Source of the DNA: Paenibacillus arenilitoris
GTDB taxonomy: Bacteria > Bacillota > Bacilli > Paenibacillales > Paenibacillaceae
Direction: 5' to 3'
Assembly: GCF_014705655.1 (NCBI RefSeq)
Contig: NZ_JACXIY010000011.1
Coordinates: forward strand, 36,936-100,935
DNA length: 64,000 nt
The position numbers and the translations under genes were made by a program. Shown here in pieces: positions 51,440 to 60,655 of this stretch (positions are counted from its first letter, which is position 1; each line of letters begins with the position of its first letter). The notes under the pieces are model-generated. The model saw only the letters and a list, made by a program, of their open reading frames with translations, made no database searches and was not told the origin of the DNA.

Positions 51440-51455
51440 TTGTAAGTGCTTACAA
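51440..51455 (+). promoter_or_regulatory. Palindromic operator before the third importer (cre-like)
   Basis: TTGTAAGTGCTTACAA has perfect 7-base arms around TG. It matches the cre core TGTAAnCGnTnACA except that the central CG is TG here. CcpA or a LacI-type repressor could bind. It is 27 bases upstream of the binding-protein start. Confidence 0.55.
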
Positions 51456-51481
51456 TTAGGATGAAGGGGGATTTCATAACG

Positions 51482-52753
51482 ATGAAGAAACGTGCTTATT
51501 TGCTGACCTGCATGCTGCTGATCGCTTTGCTTCTCGCCGCATGCAGCAATGCAGGCGGAAGCGAGCAAGGAAACGGAGGGGACGGGCAAGCGGAGCAGAA
51601 CGTGAAGATCAGCCTCTTGTCCTGGAACAACGAAACCGAGATGAAGCCGGTGCTGGACGGTTTCAAGAAGAAGTACCCGCATATTACGATCGATTTTCAG
51701 TCGGCGCCGCCGGTCAAGGACTATATCGCCAAGCTTCAAACGATGCTGTTGTCGGAGTCGGCGACGGACATCTTCATCATCGCGGCCGAGAACCGGAACG
51801 AAATCATCGACGGGGGCCATGCGCTCGACCTGACGGATCAGCCGTTCATGGACACGATGATCGAGAGCAACAAGCCGATGCTGAGCAAAAACGGCAAAAC
51901 GTATGCGTTTACGCAGACCGGCTGGGTCGGCGGTTGGTACTACAACAAAGACCTGTTCGCCAAGGCGGGAATCGAGAAGCTGCCGGAGACGTGGGACGAA
52001 TTCGTCGCGATGTGCCTTAAGCTGAAGGAGGCCGGAATCACGCCGTTATACGACAATATGCAGGATTTAACGTCCATGCATTCCGTGCTTTACGGCAACA
52101 TGACGCTTGCCTCCGATCCGTCGTTCGACGATAAAATTTTCGCCGGGGAGAAGACGTTCTCGGACGGCTGGACGGAAGTATTCAAGCTGTGGAAGAAGGA
52201 TTTGATCGACGGCGGCATTCTTACCCCGGATATGATCGGCCTGACGGGCGACCAGATCGAAAGCGAATTTACGCTCGGCAACGTCGCGATGTTTTTCGGC
52301 GGCCCGTGGAACATCTCCAAGCTGGAAGCTACCGAGGGGTTGAACTTCGGCATGATGACGGTGCCCGGTCCGAATCCCGGCGAGAACTACTACGTAGGCG
52401 CGCCGGGCGTCGGCTTCGCGGTGAACAGCGCGAGCCGGCATCAGGAGGAAGCGCTGCAGTTCATCGAGTACTTAAGCACCGAGGAAGGGCTTCAGCTGTT
52501 CTATGAAGGCACCGGGGCTTTGATCACCGCGAGCAACTTCGAGGCGAAGGTTCATCCCGCGCTGCAGACCGCGTTCGACGAAGGGCTTATGGCAGGCAAG
52601 GTCTATCTTCCGATGGTCGCGTGGCCAAGGCATCAGGAGGCGCTGCGCAATCAGTTCGTCATCTCGACGCAGGATATGGCGGTCGGCAAAATAACGCCGG
52701 AGGAAGCCGCCGCGGCCATCGACAAAAAATTCGAAGAAATGGAAAACAAATAA
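51482..52753 (+). CDS. Sugar-binding lipoprotein (family 1 type), third importer
   Basis: 423 residues. Signal peptide with lipobox LLAAC, lipidated Cys21. The mature part is a family-1 solute-binding protein (MalE/YesO-like): ISLLSWNNETEMKPVLDGFKKKYP, then TGWVGGWYYNKDLFAKAGI and VAMFFGGPWNISKLEA. ATG 51482 has AAGGGGG 11 bases upstream; the preceding in-frame GTG/ATG codons lack one. Permease genes follow without gap. The two-component genes upstream and this importer make one control unit for an unknown oligosaccharide. Confidence 0.92.
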   Translation: MKKRAYLLTCMLLIALLLAACSNAGGSEQGNGGDGQAEQNVKISLLSWNNETEMKPVLDGFKKKYPHITIDFQSAPPVKDYIAKLQTMLLSESATDIFIIAAENRNEIIDGGHALDLTDQPFMDTMIESNKPMLSKNGKTYAFTQTGWVGGWYYNKDLFAKAGIEKLPETWDEFVAMCLKLKEAGITPLYDNMQDLTSMHSVLYGNMTLASDPSFDDKIFAGEKTFSDGWTEVFKLWKKDLIDGGILTPDMIGLTGDQIESEFTLGNVAMFFGGPWNISKLEATEGLNFGMMTVPGPNPGENYYVGAPGVGFAVNSASRHQEEALQFIEYLSTEEGLQLFYEGTGALITASNFEAKVHPALQTAFDEGLMAGKVYLPMVAWPRHQEALRNQFVISTQDMAVGKITPEEAAAAIDKKFEEMENK

Positions 52754-53638
52754 ATGACGAAGGCTCTCAAGCAGCTTCAATACCAAGTATTTCTGCTTCC
52801 GATCCTGCTGGTGTACACGCTGTTCACGATCTATCCGCTCTTGCGTTCTTTCGTTCTGAGCTTTACGGACTTCAACGGCTACAATAAGGACTACAACTTC
52901 ACCGGACTCAAAAATTACATGAAACTGTTCGCCGACGACGCGATCGTGTCCGGCATCTCCTTCACGTTGCTGTTCGCGCTGCTTAGCACGCTGATCATTA
53001 CGGTGCTGGCGATTCCGCTCGCGCTTATTCTGGATCAGAATTTTTTGACCAAAAACATTCACCGGGCGATCTTCTTCTTCCCGTCCATACCGAGCGGCCT
53101 GCTGCTTGCGTTCATCTGGGGATTCATTCTCTCGCCCGTGTCCTCCGGCGTGCTGAATACGGTGCTTCGGGAGCTGTTCGGCGTCGGCCCGCAGCCTTGG
53201 CTGTCCGATCCGCTGCTTGCCAAGCTGTCGACGATCGTCGTGGCGACATGGGCCTCCGCCGGCTGGCACGCCGTGCTGTACCTGGCGTTCCTGCAGGCGA
53301 TCCCCAAAGATTATTACGAGGCCGCGTCGATCGACGGGGCGAACCGGCCGCAGCTGATCCGCTACATTACGCTGCCGCTGCTCGCTCCCGCCATGACGGT
53401 TAGCGTCATGCTGCTCCTTACGGGCGGACTGAAGGTGTTCGAGGTGCCGTTCGCCTTGACGAAGGGCGGACCGGGCTTCGAAACGCACACGATTACGCAG
53501 GTCATCGTGCTGCGCGGCATTACGGAGACGCAATACGGGCTCGCTTCCGCGATCTCGATCGTCTTTTTCCTGATCGTGCTGGCCATCGCGTATTTCCAGG
53601 TTACCTTGATGCAGAAGAGGGAGGAGCGGATCCAATGA
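52754..53638 (+). CDS. Sugar ABC transporter permease (family 1, MalF/YesP-type)
   Basis: 294 residues, six membrane segments, starting directly after the binding-protein stop (TAAATG). The EAA loop is YYEAASIDGANRPQLIRYITLPLL. It overlaps the next permease by 4 bases. It belongs to a different permease branch from the LplB proteins of the two earlier importers. Confidence 0.93.
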   Translation: MTKALKQLQYQVFLLPILLVYTLFTIYPLLRSFVLSFTDFNGYNKDYNFTGLKNYMKLFADDAIVSGISFTLLFALLSTLIITVLAIPLALILDQNFLTKNIHRAIFFFPSIPSGLLLAFIWGFILSPVSSGVLNTVLRELFGVGPQPWLSDPLLAKLSTIVVATWASAGWHAVLYLAFLQAIPKDYYEAASIDGANRPQLIRYITLPLLAPAMTVSVMLLLTGGLKVFEVPFALTKGGPGFETHTITQVIVLRGITETQYGLASAISIVFFLIVLAIAYFQVTLMQKREERIQ

Positions 53639-54459
53639 CGGGCGGTACGAGAAGGAACTGGTTGCTCGATCTGCTGCTGCTGCCGGTCGGCCTGCTGACG
53701 TTCTTCCCGTTCTATCTGGTGATCGTCAACACGTTCAAGAGCGCGCAGGAAACGTCGTCGCGGCCGATGAGCCTGCCGAACACTTGGGATTTCTCCAACT
53801 ACGGCAACGTATTCGAGGAAACGCCCATCGTCCGGAGCTTCGGCAACAGTCTGGTCATCACGGTCTGCAGCGTCCTGCTGATGGTGATGATCGGCGCGAT
53901 GGCGGCTTACCCGGTCGTGTTCAATCCGGGGCGCATGAACCGGCTGGTCATGCTGTACCTGCTCATGGGCTTCATGATCCCTTTCCAGACGACGCTCATT
54001 CCGCTGTTCCAGCTGATGACCGATTTGAACCTGGTCGACCGGCTGTACGGGCTCATTGCGTTGTATGCGGGGGGCGCGGTATTCGTCTTCTTCCTGATGC
54101 TCGGTTATATGAAGACGATTCCGAAGGAGCTGTCCGAGGCGGCGATCATCGACGGCTGCTCGGTATGGGGCATTTTTTGGCGGATTATATTTCCGCTGCT
54201 GAAGCCGATCACCGTCACCAGCATTATTTTTCAAACGATGTGGATATGGAACGACTTCCTCGCCCCGATGCTGTTCCTCGGCTCCAACCGCAACACGACG
54301 CTGGTGCTCGAAATTTATAAGGCGAAGGGCGAGTTCTCGGTCAACTGGCCGATGTTCATGACGATGACCGTCATCACGCTTATTCCGATCTTCGTCTTCT
54401 TCCTCCTGATGCAGAAGCAGATCGTGAAGGGCATCGTTGGCGGCGCGGTTAAGGGATAG
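53635..54459 (+). CDS. Carbohydrate ABC transporter permease (family 1, MalG/YesQ-type)
   Basis: 274 residues, six membrane segments. The EAA loop is KELSEAAIIDGCSVWGIFWRIIFPLLKP, and the tail QKQIVKGIVGGAVKG is typical. ATG overlaps the previous stop (ATGA). It completes the third importer, whose ATPase must come from elsewhere in the genome. A terminator follows. Confidence 0.94.
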   Translation: MTGGTRRNWLLDLLLLPVGLLTFFPFYLVIVNTFKSAQETSSRPMSLPNTWDFSNYGNVFEETPIVRSFGNSLVITVCSVLLMVMIGAMAAYPVVFNPGRMNRLVMLYLLMGFMIPFQTTLIPLFQLMTDLNLVDRLYGLIALYAGGAVFVFFLMLGYMKTIPKELSEAAIIDGCSVWGIFWRIIFPLLKPITVTSIIFQTMWIWNDFLAPMLFLGSNRNTTLVLEIYKAKGEFSVNWPMFMTMTVITLIPIFVFFLLMQKQIVKGIVGGAVKG

Positions 54460-54489
54460 TCGAATAGGCGCGCAAAAGCGCAAATGCAA

Positions 54490-54536
54490 GCCGAGCGGTA
54501 CACGGGCTTTGACCCGGGTTCCGCTCGGTTTATTTT
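54490..54536 (+). terminator. Terminator after the third importer
   Basis: Stem CCGAGCGG...CCGCTCGG with an inner CACGGG/CCCGGG-like pairing, followed by TTTATTTT. Confidence 0.8.
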
Positions 54537-54576
54537 GGCGCGACGGGATAGGCGCATCGGCTAGCGGGAGGCTGAT

Positions 54577-55461
54577 TTATTCGCCGATTTTAAGAGCCTT
54601 GGTTCGATACTGCAGAGGGGTACACCCTGTCAGCTTGCGGAACAAGGCATGGAAAAATTTCAAATCGGTATAGCCAATACGTCCAACAATTTCGTTGACG
54701 GGCAGGTCTGTCGTCTCCAGCATGACGCAGCTTCTCTGAATGCGGACATGCTGCACATAACGGTTAAAGGTTTGCCCGGTGGCCTGCTTGAACAGCTGCT
54801 GCAAATGATTGACACTGATCGAGCTGGAGCTCGCCATGTCCTTTAGGGTGAGCTGCTCATGCGCATGATGATGGATGAATTGGATCATATCCTCCACCTT
54901 CTCGCGGTAGCGGTTCGTGGTTGGAAGCTTGCCCGCATTGGTTACCTCGGATTGCATGCGGTGCAGTAGAATCAATATTTGCAGAAGAATCGTTTTGAGC
55001 ATCGTACGGTGCTCGGAGAATTGCTGGTGAAACTCCAGATACGCCATCTGAAACATCTGGGAAAGACGGTTATGCTTGTCCTGATAATAGTACCAGCCCT
55101 GCTTCAGTTCCTGTGGTGAGTAGAGAACCCGGTAAAGCTCAGATTGTGATGGAATCCAGTCCTTCACATCCCGAATCGCTTCGAGCTGAAAAATACAATT
55201 GCAAATAACCAGAGGTTCGGCCGATTGCGGGGACGATGGCCGGAAGACGTGAGAGGTCCCGATCGGCAGCAAAAACAAATCTCCTTTTTGAACAGGAATG
55301 GTCTGATCCCCAATAAATTGAAAGCCCCGCCCTTCTTCTACCAGACAGATTTCAATAAAGTCATGCGTATGATATTTGACCTTGAACGACTCGGTCTCCC
55401 GATTGAGAAAAATGGGGAAATCAGGTTTAAAAAAACGATCTCCAGTCAGCACCTGAACCAT
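54577..55461 (-). CDS. AraC-family regulator with cupin sensor domain
   Basis: 294 residues from ATG 55461, chosen because AAAGGAG lies 8 bases ahead of it on the minus strand; an upstream ATG at 55491 lacks a site. The N-terminal cupin (YHTHDFIEICLVEEGRGFQF; GDLFLLPIGTSHVF) binds a small ligand, as in RhaR/RhaS. The C-terminal AraC domain has LTLKDMASSSSISVNHLQQLF and VNEIVGRIGYTDLKFFHALF. It is divergent from the alpha-L-rhamnosidase gene and probably activates it in response to rhamnose or a rhamnoside. Its base composition is lower in GC than the genes to the left, like the rest of the island. Confidence 0.9.
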   Translation of the reverse strand: MVQVLTGDRFFKPDFPIFLNRETESFKVKYHTHDFIEICLVEEGRGFQFIGDQTIPVQKGDLFLLPIGTSHVFRPSSPQSAEPLVICNCIFQLEAIRDVKDWIPSQSELYRVLYSPQELKQGWYYYQDKHNRLSQMFQMAYLEFHQQFSEHRTMLKTILLQILILLHRMQSEVTNAGKLPTTNRYREKVEDMIQFIHHHAHEQLTLKDMASSSSISVNHLQQLFKQATGQTFNRYVQHVRIQRSCVMLETTDLPVNEIVGRIGYTDLKFFHALFRKLTGCTPLQYRTKALKIGE

Positions 55462-55490
55462 ACCGCATCTCCTTTGCGTTGTTGTATCCA

Positions 55491-55507
55491 TTGTAAGCGC
55501 TTTACAT
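55491..55507 (+). promoter_or_regulatory. Palindromic cre-like site in the divergent control region
   Basis: TTGTAAGCGCTTTACAT is nearly palindromic and close to the cre consensus, off by one inserted base. It lies between the divergent AraC and rhamnosidase genes. A TATACT box at 55588-55593 may be the -10 of the rhamnosidase promoter. Confidence 0.45.
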
Positions 55508-55627
55508 GCGGATTATCAAGAAGAAAAAATGATAATGACCTAAATCTATTGTGATATCAGCCTATAAAAGTCGATTCATGATCTTTTATACTTTAATCAA
55601 CAGCAGGATGCAGAGAGGAGCGCGAAT

Positions 55628-58300
55628 GTGGGAATTACCGCAAGCCGTTTAAAAATGGTTCATAAGCATGAGTCGCAGCTGAAGGAGGCAGGCGCTGCGG
55701 CCAGCATGAGCTGGATGCTGCAATCCGCCGAGTCGGAGCAGCTTCAAAGTGCCTACCATATCCAGGCTGCATCTGCACAAGAGCAGCTGCTTCTGGGTAA
55801 GCCGGACCTGTGGGATAGCGGCGTTGTTGTATCGGGGCAATCGCTGCATGTAGATTACAAAGGCTTACTGCCCAGATCAGGCAAACAATGCTGGTGGAGA
55901 GTTCGGGTGTGGGATAAATCTGGAGCGCCATCGGAATGGAGTGATGCAGCGGTCTGGACGCAAGCGCGCCTAGAGCCATCGGAATGGACTGCGAAATGGA
56001 TTGGAAACGTTAACCGCAAAGAGCTGGAGCTGCCTCCGGCAAGCTATCTGCGCAAAGCCTTTCAAATGGATAGGCATGTAAAAAATGCAACCGCTTACGC
56101 AAGTGCATTAGGGCTTTATGAGCTAAGAATTAATGGCAAGCGCGCTACTGACGAGCGGTTTGCCCCCGGATGGACGGATTATCATACAAGGGTGCAATAT
56201 CAGGCCTGCGATGTGACACATCTGCTGCATCAGGGGAGCAATGCAATCGGCATGATTTTAGGCACAGGCTGGTACGCGGGTTATCTGGGGATGATGGGAC
56301 GCCAGGTGTATGGGGAGTCTCCAAGGCTGCTGTTTCAGCTTCATCTGGCGTATGAGGATGGCAGTGAAGAATGGCTGATCTCGGACGCCTCGTGGAAAAT
56401 GAGCAAGGGGCCGATCCTTTACTCGGACATTATCAAGGGGGAGAAGTACGATGCCCGCCTGGCTCAGTCCGGTTGGGATGAGCCCGGCTTTCAGGATGGA
56501 GAATGGGAGCAGCCGCACTGCTTTGAGCCTTACGAAGGGGAATTGACGCTGCAGCTTGATCCGCCAATCCGGGTGATGGAGCAGATTCGTCCGTTATCTG
56601 TCAGGAAGACAGAGCGGGGCAGCTATATATACGACTTAGGGCAGAATATTGCCGGCTGGACACGACTACAAATGAGTGGACGCTCTGGGCAGGAAATTAC
56701 GGTTCGGCATGCGGAGATGCTGGATGCTGACGGCTCGTTGTACCTCGCCAATCTCCGCAAGGCGGTTCAAACGGACATTTATATTTTGCGGGGGGATGAA
56801 GCCGAGGAGCTGGAACCGCATTTTACCTATCATGGTTTCCGCTATGTGGAAGTCGATGGAGCGGAGGGAGAGCTAACCCTAGATCAGCTAATTGGACTTG
56901 CCGCCTACTCGGCTGCTGAAGCATCGGGCTGGGTAGAAACATCGGATGAGCTGATTAATCAGCTGTACAGCAATATTGTCTGGGGGCAAAAGGGGAATTT
57001 CTTCAGTGTTCCGACAGATTGCCCGCAACGGGATGAACGACTCGGCTGGACGGGGGACGCGCAAATCTTTGTGCGGACGGCCTGCTACAACATGAATGTC
57101 GAAGCCTTTTTCCAAAAATATATGGTGGATGTAGCTGATGCGCAGCGGGAGGACGGCGCGTTTCCGGATACGGCACCGGATGCGAACTGGTCATACTTCA
57201 AGCAGGTATCGAGCGCCAAGTGGTTCGCACCCGATAATGCGGGCTGGGGGGATGCAGGTGTCATTATCCCGTGGACGTTGTATCTGATGTACGGAGATGC
57301 TGCCATTTTAAAGCAATATTACGATCGAATGAAGCAATGGGTCGACTATTTGAAGGCTAACAGCGATGATCTGATCCGGCCGGATTATGCCGATCACGCT
57401 GACTGGTTGTCGGTGAATGCGGATACGCCCAAGGATGTGCTGGCCACGCAATATTTTGCTTACAGTACCCGGTTATTTGCCCGGATTGCGGCCCTTGTCG
57501 GCAATGAAGAGGATGCGGCCAGCTACGATGAATTATTTGAACAAATAAAGATGGCTTTTACGAGCGAATTTGTTACTATGGACGGCATCATTGAAGGAGA
57601 TACTCAGACGGTATATGCGCTGGCATTATATTTTGGCCTGCTTACCGAGGAACTGGGTGAAAAGTCGGCTCAGCGGCTGGTACAGCTTATTGAGGAGAAT
57701 GGCAATCACCTATCGACAGGTTTCCTCGGCGTGGGATATCTTCTCCCTGTATTGTCCGAGATTGGCCAAAATGAGCTTGCCTACACGCTGCTTCAACAGG
57801 AAAGCTATCCATCTTGGCTGTACTCCGTCAAGCATGGGGCTACGACGATCTGGGAACGGTGGGACGGCTGGACAGAGCATGGCGGCTTCCAAAGTCCTAG
57901 TATGAACTCGTTCAACCATTACTCGCTAGGTTCGGTTGGAGAGTGGATGTTCCGTTACATGGCAGGATTGGACCCCGATCCGCAGCAGCCCGGCTTCAAG
58001 CACATCCGGTTTCAGCCAAGGCCGGGAGGAACATTGAGAAATGTGAAAGCGCATTATGAGAGCGGATACGGCCGTATTGAAGCAAGCTGGGAATATGATG
58101 AGCAGCAAGGAATGACAATCAAGCTCAGTCTGCCCCCTAATACGACTGCTTCTGTGATTTTGCCAGGGCCGGCAGTGCGAGCACAAGGTCAGGCGTATTC
58201 GCTTGAAGCGGGCGGCTTGCACTATGAGGTAGGCTCAGGAGCGTATACCTTTTACTGCGTGCAGACAGAAAAAAGGAAGGAGAAGCAAGCCCATGAGTGA
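55628..58300 (+). CDS. Alpha-L-rhamnosidase (GH78)
   Basis: 890 residues, no signal peptide, so it acts on imported rhamnosides. The GH78 signature PTDCPQRDERLGWTGDAQ (about residues 461-478) supplies Asp and Glu residues of the active site. GWGDAGVIIPWTLYLMYGD follows, and TIWERWDGWTEHGGFQSPSMNSFNHY near the C-terminus gives the second catalytic Glu. Beta-sandwich domains precede the barrel (TAKWIGNVNRKELELPPASYLRKAF). GTG start at 55628 with GAGAGGAG upstream; an overlapping ATG at 55626 opens only 8 codons. It is the first gene of the rhamnoside island. Confidence 0.94.
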   Translation: MGITASRLKMVHKHESQLKEAGAAASMSWMLQSAESEQLQSAYHIQAASAQEQLLLGKPDLWDSGVVVSGQSLHVDYKGLLPRSGKQCWWRVRVWDKSGAPSEWSDAAVWTQARLEPSEWTAKWIGNVNRKELELPPASYLRKAFQMDRHVKNATAYASALGLYELRINGKRATDERFAPGWTDYHTRVQYQACDVTHLLHQGSNAIGMILGTGWYAGYLGMMGRQVYGESPRLLFQLHLAYEDGSEEWLISDASWKMSKGPILYSDIIKGEKYDARLAQSGWDEPGFQDGEWEQPHCFEPYEGELTLQLDPPIRVMEQIRPLSVRKTERGSYIYDLGQNIAGWTRLQMSGRSGQEITVRHAEMLDADGSLYLANLRKAVQTDIYILRGDEAEELEPHFTYHGFRYVEVDGAEGELTLDQLIGLAAYSAAEASGWVETSDELINQLYSNIVWGQKGNFFSVPTDCPQRDERLGWTGDAQIFVRTACYNMNVEAFFQKYMVDVADAQREDGAFPDTAPDANWSYFKQVSSAKWFAPDNAGWGDAGVIIPWTLYLMYGDAAILKQYYDRMKQWVDYLKANSDDLIRPDYADHADWLSVNADTPKDVLATQYFAYSTRLFARIAALVGNEEDAASYDELFEQIKMAFTSEFVTMDGIIEGDTQTVYALALYFGLLTEELGEKSAQRLVQLIEENGNHLSTGFLGVGYLLPVLSEIGQNELAYTLLQQESYPSWLYSVKHGATTIWERWDGWTEHGGFQSPSMNSFNHYSLGSVGEWMFRYMAGLDPDPQQPGFKHIRFQPRPGGTLRNVKAHYESGYGRIEASWEYDEQQGMTIKLSLPPNTTASVILPGPAVRAQGQAYSLEAGGLHYEVGSGAYTFYCVQTEKRKEKQAHE

Positions 58301-58386
58301 AGGCGGATACCATTCTACAGGGACCGTTATATCGTACATGCATCGTTAATGTTTTAGCTCGCTAACTAAAAGGGAGGATTTTTTAA

Positions 58387-59697
58387 ATGTTCAAAAACAG
58401 AATGTTAGGCGCTTCGCTGCTCGTCACCCTGATGATTTTTCTCGCTGCATGCGGCAACTCGTCGAATAACAGTGCATCCGGCAGTAATAAAGGGGACGAA
58501 GCCGCAGAGAAAAATGTAGAATTGCGGATGATGTGGTGGGGGTCACAGGCGCGCCATGAAGCAACACTAAAGGTCATTGAATTGTTTGAGGGCAAAAATC
58601 CTAACATTTCGATTAACGCCGAGTATTTGGGAGCGGACGGATACTGGGATAAGCTGAATACCCAAATTGCGGGGGGCAATGCGCCTGATCTTATTCAGCT
58701 TGGCAACAATTACCCGGACTATGTATCCCGCGGTACGCTGCTTGAATTGGACCCTTTCATGGGCAATGTAATCAATTTGAGCGATTTTGACGAGGCGATT
58801 GCCACTAGCGGCAAGTTGAATGATAAGCAATACGGCATTAATCTTGGTTCCAATGCACTTGGCATCGTGTATAACAGCGAATTGATCAAAAAAGCAGGCA
58901 TGGAACCGCCGAAAGCGGGCCTGAGCTGGGATGAGCTGGAGCAGTACAGCAAGGAGCTTGTAGGCAAGCTGGGCACCGGCTACTATGCTTTCGCAGACCA
59001 ATCTGCCTTTACCCATTATGTTGGACATTATGTGCGCCAGAGCGGAAAAGCGCTGTTTGACGGCACCAATATTTCCTTTGATGAAGCAGACATGACCTCT
59101 TGGTTCGATATGTGGAAGCGTTTCCGTGAAGAAGGCATTATTCCTCCAGCAGAGAAATCGGCTGCTTATTTGGAAGTCGCGCCTGACAATTCTATGCTGG
59201 TTGAAGGTAAAACCGCGATGGTCGTCATGTGGTCCAATCAGTTGAAGGCCTTCCAGGAAGCGATGCAGGATGAGCTGGAAATGATCCCGCTGCCGAGTGG
59301 GGGAACCGAGAAGGGCATGTGGATTCAGCCCAGCCAGTTCCTTGGTGTAAGCGCAAAAACCGAGCATCGCAAGGAAGCGGCTGCGTTTATTAACTTCTTT
59401 GTCAATGATCCTGAAGCAACAGCGATCTTAAGCAGCGACAGAGGTATTCCGGGCTCCAAGGTCGTTCGTGAAGCGCTGAAAGCCAACGCTGAGCCAATCG
59501 TGTTGAAGACGTATAACTATCTGGACGCGGCCGCTGAGCAATCCCGCGAGATGGACCAAGAAATGCCAAACATCGCCGAGTGGGATGCCGCTTTGAAGAA
59601 TGCGGCACAGAAAATAGCTTTCGGAGAGGCTTCCGCCCAAGAATCTGCACAAGAAGCTTTGAAGTCCGCTCAAGCTGCAGCCGACAAAGCGAAATAA
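58387..59697 (+). CDS. Sugar-binding lipoprotein (family 1), rhamnoside island
   Basis: 436 residues. Lipobox FLAAC, lipidated Cys22, then a Ser/Asn-rich linker. The mature protein is a family-1 binding protein: VELRMMWWGSQARHEATLKVIELFE, LIQLGNNYPDYVSRGTLLELDPF and VMWSNQLKAFQEAMQDELEM. The ribosome site AAAAGGGAGG lies 9 bases before ATG. Two permease genes follow. The likely ligand is a rhamnose-containing oligosaccharide, from the neighbouring GH78 gene. Confidence 0.92.
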   Translation: MFKNRMLGASLLVTLMIFLAACGNSSNNSASGSNKGDEAAEKNVELRMMWWGSQARHEATLKVIELFEGKNPNISINAEYLGADGYWDKLNTQIAGGNAPDLIQLGNNYPDYVSRGTLLELDPFMGNVINLSDFDEAIATSGKLNDKQYGINLGSNALGIVYNSELIKKAGMEPPKAGLSWDELEQYSKELVGKLGTGYYAFADQSAFTHYVGHYVRQSGKALFDGTNISFDEADMTSWFDMWKRFREEGIIPPAEKSAAYLEVAPDNSMLVEGKTAMVVMWSNQLKAFQEAMQDELEMIPLPSGGTEKGMWIQPSQFLGVSAKTEHRKEAAAFINFFVNDPEATAILSSDRGIPGSKVVREALKANAEPIVLKTYNYLDAAAEQSREMDQEMPNIAEWDAALKNAAQKIAFGEASAQESAQEALKSAQAAADKAK

Positions 59698-59720
59698 AAT
59701 TCCAATAGGAGGGACCGCGT

Positions 59721-60653
59721 TTGAATCAATCAGCTAAATCAAATCGGACTTCAATGTATCTTAAGGGGCTGTGGAAGAAAAATGCGGTCCCCTACCTTTT
59801 TCTTCTTCCCTGGTTTTTGGGGGTTTTCGCACTAACGATCGGACCGATGATCAGCTCATTGTATCTCTCTTTTACCCAATATGACATGCTGACACCGTCC
59901 AAATGGATCGGAACCGAAAACTATGCCAGAATGTTCGATGATCCCCGTTACATGCAATCGTTAAAGGTGACTTTTACTTATGTATTCGTATCCGTGCCGT
60001 TTAAGCTGATTTTTGCGCTTGCGGTAGCCATGCTTCTGAACAAAGGCATACGCGCACTTCCGCTGTACCGGACGGTCTATTACATTCCGACGCTGCTTGG
60101 AGGAAGCGTAGCGATAGCTGTGCTTTGGCGCAAAATGTTTGGCGGCGGCGGCGTGCTGAATGAGTTTTTGCTCAGCGTATTTGGAATTCTGGCCCCAGAT
60201 TGGGTATCGAATCCCAAATATGCGATTTATTCGATTATTGCGTTAACCGTATGGCAGTTTGGCTCATCGATGATTATATTTTTGGCTGGCTTAAAGCAGA
60301 TTCCGCAAGAGCTATATGAGGCATCCGAGGTGGACGGAGCAGGCAGAATGCGCCGCTTCTTCAATATTACGATTCCGATGCTCTCGCCGGTTATATTCTT
60401 CAATCTGGTCATCCAGCTCATTACAGCCTTTCAGGCCTTTACTCCAGCCTTTATTATTAGTGGCGGCAAGGGCGGGCCGATTGACTCGACGCTGTTTTAT
60501 ACCCTGTATCTCTATCAGAAGGGCTTTGCCTTCTTCGAGATGGGGTATGCTTCGGCCATGGCGTGGGGCCTTCTGGTTATTATTGCGGTATTTACAGCTA
60601 TTATTTTCGGTACATCCAAGTATTGGGTTAATTATGCAGACGGGGGGAAATGA
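59721..60653 (+). CDS. Sugar ABC transporter permease (MalF-type), rhamnoside island
   Basis: 310 residues, six membrane segments beginning AVPYLFLLPWFLGVFALTIGP. The EAA loop is LYEASEVDGAGRMRRFFNITIPML. The TTG start at 59721 is supported by AGGAGGGA 6 bases upstream; no ATG is near. It overlaps the next gene's possible first codon. Confidence 0.93.
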   Translation: MNQSAKSNRTSMYLKGLWKKNAVPYLFLLPWFLGVFALTIGPMISSLYLSFTQYDMLTPSKWIGTENYARMFDDPRYMQSLKVTFTYVFVSVPFKLIFALAVAMLLNKGIRALPLYRTVYYIPTLLGGSVAIAVLWRKMFGGGGVLNEFLLSVFGILAPDWVSNPKYAIYSIIALTVWQFGSSMIIFLAGLKQIPQELYEASEVDGAGRMRRFFNITIPMLSPVIFFNLVIQLITAFQAFTPAFIISGGKGGPIDSTLFYTLYLYQKGFAFFEMGYASAMAWGLLVIIAVFTAIIFGTSKYWVNYADGGK

Positions 60654-60655
60654 CG

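Noticed and set aside
55626..55651. ATG 55626 as start of the rhamnosidase
   Set aside because: That frame ends after 8 codons; the GTG two bases later opens the long frame.
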